DNA from: Acidobacteriota bacterium
GTDB taxonomy: Bacteria > Acidobacteriota > UBA6911
DNA length: 64,000 bases
Direction: 5' to 3'
Assembly: GCA_012729555.1 (NCBI GenBank)
Contig: JAAYCX010000012.1
Location: forward strand, 22,519-86,518
A model generated the notes under the pieces. The model worked only from the letters and a program-made list of their open reading frames with translations. It was not told the origin of the DNA and did not search any database. The number at the start of each line of letters is the position of its first letter. Position 1 is the first letter of the stretch. Shown here one piece after another: positions 60,072-64,000 of the stretch. The translations under genes and the position numbers were made by a program.

Positions 60072-61067
60072 CTACTCCATCGCGATCAGGATCTTCCCCT
60101 CGTTGCCCAGGGCCGCCACCCGGAGCGCCTCCCCCAGCGATTCGAAGGGGAAGGAGCGCGTGACAACGCGTGCCGGCTCGAGCTCCCCGGAGGCGACCCG
60201 GTCGATCGCCTGGCCGAAATCCTCCGGGTGGTCGTAGATCATCGAGGTCCGCACCTGGATCCCCTCCCGCACCAGCCGCATCGGGAGGAAACCGGCCGGC
60301 TCGGCGGAAAGCCCGAGCAGGATCACCTCGGACGCCCGCGGCGCAGCCGACAGCGCCAGCTCCACCGTCGCGCCCGCCCCCGCGCACTCGAACACGGCCG
60401 TGACCCCCTCGCGCTCCCAGAGTCCGGCGGCGTCCTCGCCCCCTGAGACGATCGCGGCCCCCATCGCCCGGGCGAGTTCGCGCTTGTGCTCGATCCGGTC
60501 ATGGGCAAGCACCCGGGCCCCCATCGCCGCGGCGGAGTGGACAAGGAGGAGGCCGATCACGCCGCACCCGATCACGGCCGCCGTGTCCCCCTTCCCGATG
60601 CCCGACTGGAGCAGGCCGTGAAGCGCCACCGTCAGGGGCTCGATCGTGACCGCGTCCCGGTCGGAGACCCCGTCGGGGATCCTCCAGACGAACTCCGCGG
60701 GGGCCGTGGCGTATTCGGAAAAACAGCCCGGCAGGTTTACCCCCATGCTCCCCTTGCGGGCGCAGACGGCCCCCCGACCCCTCCGGCACAGGGGGCACTC
60801 CCCGCAGGGGTAGTTCGGCTCGACGATCACGCGATCGCCGACCCGCAGGGCCCCGACCCCCGCGCCCACGGCCGCGACCCGGCCCATGACCTCGTGCCCG
60901 AGGATGAAGGGATAGGGCGCCGGCCGGTGCCCCAGGTAAATGGAAATGTCCGTCCCGCAGATCCCGGCCAGGACGGGCCGGATCCGGACCTCCCCGTCCC
61001 CGAGCGGCGGCGGGTCCGCCTCCCCGATTTCGATCTTTTCCGGGCCGACCAGAAGGGCTGCCTTCAT
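60072..61067 (-). CDS. Zinc-dependent alcohol dehydrogenase (MDR family)
   Basis: 331 residues. Medium-chain dehydrogenase: catalytic zinc site in GICGTDISIYLG and ILGHEVMGRVAAVGAG; structural zinc Cys cluster CGECPLCRRGRGAVCA; NAD-binding AAVIGCGVIGLLLVHSAAAM. Closest in style to sorbitol/threonine/butanediol-type dehydrogenases acting on polyols or related alcohols; the substrate is unknown. GGAG lies 8 bases upstream of the ATG. It is upstream of aroQ but not functionally linked to it as far as I can tell. Confidence 0.85.
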   Translation of the reverse strand: MKAALLVGPEKIEIGEADPPPLGDGEVRIRPVLAGICGTDISIYLGHRPAPYPFILGHEVMGRVAAVGAGVGALRVGDRVIVEPNYPCGECPLCRRGRGAVCARKGSMGVNLPGCFSEYATAPAEFVWRIPDGVSDRDAVTIEPLTVALHGLLQSGIGKGDTAAVIGCGVIGLLLVHSAAAMGARVLAHDRIEHKRELARAMGAAIVSGGEDAAGLWEREGVTAVFECAGAGATVELALSAAPRASEVILLGLSAEPAGFLPMRLVREGIQVRTSMIYDHPEDFGQAIDRVASGELEPARVVTRSFPFESLGEALRVAALGNEGKILIAME

Positions 61068-61213
61068 GCGTTGTCTCCAGGCTCAGATACCGCCCTTCAG
61101 CCTACCACACGAGCGGGGTTTTCCCCATCCTGGAATTGGGTCCGGGGACGGCGCGCGAGCGCGGCCGGAGGCCGCAAGAGCGGGAAAAACATTCGGCGCT
61201 CCCTGCGGTTCCG

Positions 61214-61222
61214 TGCTACTAT
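61214..61222 (+). promoter_or_regulatory. Extended -10 promoter for ferredoxin
   Basis: TGCTACTAT (61214-61222): TG plus TACTAT. Start near 61229. A TTGACA at 61233-61238 has no well-spaced -10 downstream and is probably coincidental. Confidence 0.45.
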
Positions 61223-61271
61223 GAAGCCGGTTTTGACAGAGGACTGTTTATTCGCTGGAGGATGACACACA

Positions 61272-61505
61272 ATGGCCCTGAAGATAACGGATACCTGCAT
61301 CAGCTGCGGCGCGTGCCAGCCGGAATGCCCCAACGAGGCGATTTTTGCGGGCGGCGAGGATTATGAATTCGAGGGCAAGACCATACCGGCTCTTTCCCAG
61401 GACTTTTATTACATCGCTCCTGAAAAGTGCACCGAATGCAAGGGCGTCCATGACGAGCCGATGTGCGCATCGGTGTGCCCGACCGATTCCTGCGTAAAGG
61501 AATAG
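61272..61505 (+). CDS. 2[4Fe-4S] ferredoxin (YfhL/Alvin type)
   Basis: 77 residues. Two clusters: CISCGACQPECP (CX2CX2CX3C) and CTECKGVHDEPMCASVCP (CX2CX8CX3C) with a final Cys in DSC. The longer CX8C spacing places it with the Alvin/YfhL ferredoxins, low-potential electron carriers of the cytoplasm. CTGGAGGA precedes the ATG. A good terminator follows at 61569-61610. Partner enzyme unknown. Confidence 0.92.
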   Translation: MALKITDTCISCGACQPECPNEAIFAGGEDYEFEGKTIPALSQDFYYIAPEKCTECKGVHDEPMCASVCPTDSCVKE

Positions 61506-61568
61506 GCGTTTCGCCGGGCCGCTCCCCTCACGGCGGCGGGGCCCGGAAAACCCACGGATCGTCAGAAG

Positions 61569-61610
61569 CCCGCGGGGGCAGAGGCCAAGCCTGGTCCCGC
61601 GGGTTTTTTT
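61569..61610 (+). terminator. Rho-independent terminator after ferredoxin
   Basis: CCCGCGGG (61569-61576) pairs with CCCGCGGG (61596-61603), a palindromic stem, followed by seven T (61604-61610). A typical strong terminator. Confidence 0.85.
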
Positions 61611-61870
61611 GTGCCTCCCCGACCCTCCCGCCCGAAGGAACCCGCGGCGCGATTTTTGTCAACCTCCCCGGAAACGGTGCCGATAGGTAATAGTACGTAC
61701 TGCCTTCTGGCCACTACTACGCATACGAAATTGGGTATTTTGGCGGATTGATCGCGGGGCCGAAGAAACGTTGAATAGGCTTGGGACCGGAGAGCCGCGC
61801 GGGGACGAGATTCCCCGCCCCGGGCCCCATTTCGAAATCACCGCCGCGCCGGCGCGAAAGGGAGGGGGGC
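61611..61870. other. 260-base intergenic region with palindrome
   Basis: No gene seen. A perfect palindrome AGTACGTACT lies at 61692-61701 near a TAATAG/GATAGG stretch, and TTGTCA (61656-61661) and TTGATC (61748-61753) are possible -35 boxes. One of these probably drives the small zinc-finger gene that follows. GGAGGGGGGC (61861-61870) is its ribosome-binding region. Confidence 0.45.
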
Positions 61871-62062
61871 ATGACAACCTGCAGTTTCCGTAACCTGGTG
61901 CTTCTGCTCGAAGACAAGCTGGAACTCGATGACAAGCTGGAGGTCCTGGAGCATCTGGATCGGTGCCCCATCTGCCGCGACGCGGTGTACCAGATCGCGC
62001 GCGACCGCGACGAGGCCCTTTTCATCCCCCAGCCGTGCAGGGCCGAGAAGATCGTGGCCTGA
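61871..62062 (+). CDS. Small zf-HC2-like zinc-finger protein
   Basis: 63 residues. C4, then H28-x3-C32-x2-C35 (EHLDRCPICRDAVYQI) match the zinc-binding pattern of anti-sigma factor N-termini (zf-HC2), preceded by the acidic helix LLEDKLELDDKLEVLEH. There is no membrane helix or C-terminal domain, so it would be a soluble stand-alone finger; ZAS-type anti-sigma factors are usually longer. No sigma factor gene is next to it. GGAGGGGGG precedes the ATG. Converges with comM, 20 bases apart. Confidence 0.75.
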   Translation: MTTCSFRNLVLLLEDKLELDDKLEVLEHLDRCPICRDAVYQIARDRDEALFIPQPCRAEKIVA

Positions 62063-62082
62063 CGAGCCGGGGACGCCCCATC

Positions 62083-63615
62083 CTAATCGACCCTGCGGTC
62101 GAGCGTCCGGTACTGGATCGCTTCGGCCACGTGGCGAGGCTGGATCTCCCCGATCCCCTCGAGATCGGCCAGGGTCCGCGAGACCCGCAACACCCGGTCG
62201 TAGGCCCGGGCCGACAGCCCCATCCGCGTGACGGCATTCTCCAGCAGTTTCTCACCCCCGGAATCGAGCCGGCAGAACCGGCGCAGGAGACGCGGCGCCA
62301 ATTGGGCGTTGTACGCGACGCCGCATTCCCCGAGCCGCTCCCGCTGGATCCTCCGAGCGTTCACGATGCGTTCGCGCACCGTCCGGGAATCCTCCCGTTC
62401 CCCTTCCCCGGCCAGTTCCCGGTAGGGAACCGCGGGCACCTGGACATGCAGGTCGATGCGGTCGAGCAGGGGTCCCGACACGCGCCCGAGGTAGCGCTGG
62501 ATCATCGGGGGCGTGCAGGAGCATTCGTGCTGCCGGTCGCCCCGGTACCCGCAGGGACAGGGGTTCATGGCCGCGGCCAGCAGGAAGCGGGCGGGAAAGG
62601 TCAGCGTGCCGGCCGCGCGGGCGATGGAGACTTCCCCGTCCTCGAGCGGCTGCCGCAGCAGGTCGAGCACCTGACGGGGGAATTCCGGCAGTTCATCCAG
62701 GAAGAGCACGCCGTTGTGGGCCAGGCTGACTTCGCCCGGCCGCGGGATGGCGCCCCCCCCGACGAGGCCGGCGGCCGAAACGGTGTGGTGAGGGGCGCGG
62801 AAGGGGCGGCGGGAGATCAATCCCCCCCGGTCCGAAATCAACCCGGCGACCGAATGGACCTTGGTGGTCTCGATGGCTTCGTCGAAACTCATCGGCGGCA
62901 GGATGGTCGGCAGACGGCGGGCCAGCATGGTCTTTCCCGAACCCGGGACCCCGACGAGCAGGACGTTGTGCCCGCCGGAAACCGCCACCTCCATGGCGCG
63001 CTTGGCCTGGTACTGCCCCCGGACGTCCCGGAAATCGGCCTCGGGGGAGGGGGGGGACTCCATCAGCCGGGCGCGATCGACCGTGTGGGCGATCCACTGC
63101 CGCTCCCCGTTGAGCAGGGCCACGACCTCGAGCAGGTTCCGGACGGGAAAGGCCCGGACCCCCTCCACGATCGCGGCCTCGGGCGCGTTCGCCTCGGGAA
63201 CGACCAGGGATGCGATCCCCTCCTCGCGCGCCATCGAGGCCATGGGGAGCGCCCCCCGGACCGGGCGGACACTGCCGTCGAGCGAGAGTTCCCCCGTGTA
63301 GAGGCAGGACGCCGGGTCCCGGGGGCACACGAAACCGGCCGCCCCCAGGATGCCGACGGCCATGGGAAGATCGAAGGCCGAACCCTCCTTTTTCAGGTTG
63401 GCCGGCGCCAGGTTGATGGTGATGTTCTTCGACGGAACGGCGAAACCGCAGTTGCGCAGCGCCGCCTTGACCCGCTGGTGGCTTTCCCGCACCGCGGCGT
63501 CGGGAAGGCCCACGGTTTTGAATTTCGGCTTCTTCCCCGACTCGAAATCGACCTCCACCCAGATGGGGTAGGCGGTGATCCCGAAAACGGCCGCCGACTG
63601 CACGCGAAAAAGCAT
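62083..63615 (-). CDS. comM: YifB/ComM Mg-chelatase-like AAA+ helicase
   Basis: 510 residues. ComM is a hexameric helicase helping integrate transforming DNA. N-terminal ChlI/Lon-S16-like domain (LFRVQSAAVFGITAYPIWVE, TVGLPDAAVRESHQRVKAAL, NLAPANLKKEGSAFDLPMAV); AAA+ core with Walker A GVPGSGKT and Walker B VLFLDELPEFPR; a zinc-like Cys set in NPCPCGYRGD and HECSCTP; C-terminal Mg_chelatase_C (RVSGPLLDRIDLHVQVP). ATG at 63615 with GAGGGGA upstream; the open frame extends 39 codons further but is not conserved. An inverted repeat CCGGCT-TTTG-AGCCGG (63648-63663) is in its leader. Confidence 0.92.
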   Translation of the reverse strand: MLFRVQSAAVFGITAYPIWVEVDFESGKKPKFKTVGLPDAAVRESHQRVKAALRNCGFAVPSKNITINLAPANLKKEGSAFDLPMAVGILGAAGFVCPRDPASCLYTGELSLDGSVRPVRGALPMASMAREEGIASLVVPEANAPEAAIVEGVRAFPVRNLLEVVALLNGERQWIAHTVDRARLMESPPSPEADFRDVRGQYQAKRAMEVAVSGGHNVLLVGVPGSGKTMLARRLPTILPPMSFDEAIETTKVHSVAGLISDRGGLISRRPFRAPHHTVSAAGLVGGGAIPRPGEVSLAHNGVLFLDELPEFPRQVLDLLRQPLEDGEVSIARAAGTLTFPARFLLAAAMNPCPCGYRGDRQHECSCTPPMIQRYLGRVSGPLLDRIDLHVQVPAVPYRELAGEGEREDSRTVRERIVNARRIQRERLGECGVAYNAQLAPRLLRRFCRLDSGGEKLLENAVTRMGLSARAYDRVLRVSRTLADLEGIGEIQPRHVAEAIQYRTLDRRVD

Positions 63616-63720
63616 ATCCGGTCCCCTCAGGATATCTAATGCGGCATCCGGCTTTTGAGCCGGAATTTTGCGGCGACGGCGCAAAAAAGTCGGGCCCGAG
63701 CCCCCCCTGCCGGCGAATGT

Positions 63721-63729
63721 TGCTATAAT
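63721..63729 (+). promoter_or_regulatory. Extended -10 promoter for hflX
   Basis: TGCTATAAT (63721-63729): TG extension with a perfect TATAAT. Start would be near 63736, giving a leader of about 20 bases with GGAAAGGGGG (63744-63753). Confidence 0.65.
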
Positions 63730-63758
63730 CAAGGCCTTGGACCGGAAAGGGGGACATC

Positions 63759-64000
63759 ATCCAGTCGATAGCGGGCAACACCCAGGGTCTGAAACCCTCC
63801 CAGCGGAGCGCGCTCGAGCGCACCTTCCGGCGCCGGGTGTCCCCCCGGCAGGTCGTTTCCCCGGAGCTGGCGCGCCACCTGGCCTCCGTCTCGGCCGAAC
63901 TCGGCCGGCAGGTGGGTGTGCTCCTGTCGCGCGACGGCGTCGTGCGCAGCGTGATCCTCGGGGACGCGCAGCGCCTGGAGCTTCCCGACATCGGGAGGCT
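63759..64000 (+). CDS. hflX: GTPase HflX, N-terminal part (runs off window)
   Basis: About 81 codons are present and the frame is open to the window end. The conserved HflX N-terminus GNTQGLKPSQ is followed by ALERTFRRRVSPRQVVSPEL and LGRQVGVLLSRDGVVRSVIL, so the identity is clear though the GTPase domain lies outside. HflX splits stalled or heat-damaged ribosomes. The frame contains no ATG, GTG or TTG between the upstream stop (63726-63728) and the conserved motif. The best candidates are ATC at 63756 or 63759, 5-8 bases after the GGAAAGGGGG region. A sequencing error is the main alternative. Confidence 0.8.
   Translation, partial: MQSIAGNTQGLKPSQRSALERTFRRRVSPRQVVSPELARHLASVSAELGRQVGVLLSRDGVVRSVILGDAQRLELPDIGR

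Noticed and set aside
61233..61261. TTGACA-based promoter for ferredoxin
   Set aside because: No plausible -10 at 16-18 bases downstream; TGCTACTAT at 61214-61222 fits better.
1..64000. tRNA, rRNA or riboswitch genes in the gaps
   Set aside because: I scanned the longer gaps (22559-22867, 30133-30423, 53516-53740, 61611-61870) and found no cloverleaf, T-loop or known riboswitch motif by eye; a covariance-model search would be decisive.

Overview
The window is about 64 kb of GC-rich, gene-dense chromosome, with no rRNA, tRNA, CRISPR array or insertion sequence that I can see. It suggests a Gram-negative (diderm) bacterium: there is a BamA/OmpH/FabZ/LpxA/LpxI outer-membrane and lipid A block, a Lol lipoprotein exporter, TonB and a TonB-dependent receptor. 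A ClpC-type (not ClpA-type) unfoldase whose N-terminus begins MFEKYTEKARRVIFFARYEA, together with DUF4388, SpoIID-like and MXAN_5187-like proteins, points to Acidobacteriota. The phylum call is an inference from gene content; I could not run a search.

Layout. 1-1163: end of a TonB-dependent receptor. 1212-2315: DUF4388 protein. 2446-8854: pgsA, a PDZ/radical-SAM DUF512 protein, ribH, nusB, lysS, and a lipoprotein exporter with a single permease (lolC/E-like plus lolD). 8955-18049: clpC, then the envelope block bamA-ompH-fabZ-lpxA-lpxI and a Gfo/Idh/MocA oxidoreductase. 18095-22558: tonB, a SPOR+SpoIID lipoprotein, a 31-residue membrane miniprotein candidate and miaA. 22880-27788: gatB, a Mut7-C protein, a secreted protein and RNase R, converging on selA. 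29281-33211: MXAN_5187-like protein, cold-shock protein, purH, DUF2914 membrane protein. 33283-37960: unknown protein, rlmD, comEC. 37972-41804 (minus): DHOD-like flavoprotein and an ADP-forming acyl-CoA synthetase fused to a GNAT domain. 42006-50920: Tex with a large repeat insertion, a PAS-LuxR regulator, a YvcK/CofD-like fusion, an FmdB zinc ribbon, a small HEXXH protein, MoaB-like and Gph-like proteins and an orphan receiver. 50817-53515 (minus): YkgJ-like, SCO1-like and a molybdate-type one-component regulator. 53741-57541: modABC and xdhC. 57538-63615: SLC13 permease, aroK, aroQ, a zinc alcohol dehydrogenase, ferredoxin, a small zinc finger and comM. 63759-end: start of hflX.

How the genes fit together. 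Three themes stand out. (i) Envelope building: lipid A precursor synthesis, beta-barrel insertion, lipoprotein export, and a peptidoglycan enzyme with SPOR. (ii) Molybdenum and selenium metabolism: modABC with its own regulator, xdhC, a MoaB-like protein and selA imply molybdoenzymes and selenoproteins encoded elsewhere. (iii) Competence: comEC and comM. Most genes are ordinary housekeeping. The more unusual items are the repeat-expanded Tex, the YvcK fusion, the HEXXH miniprotein beside FmdB, two probable leaderless genes (gatB, tex), an apparent ATC start for hflX, two convergent gene pairs with interlocked TTAG stops, and an orphan receiver domain ending antisense to its neighbour. I found no compelling new multi-gene defence or mobile system.
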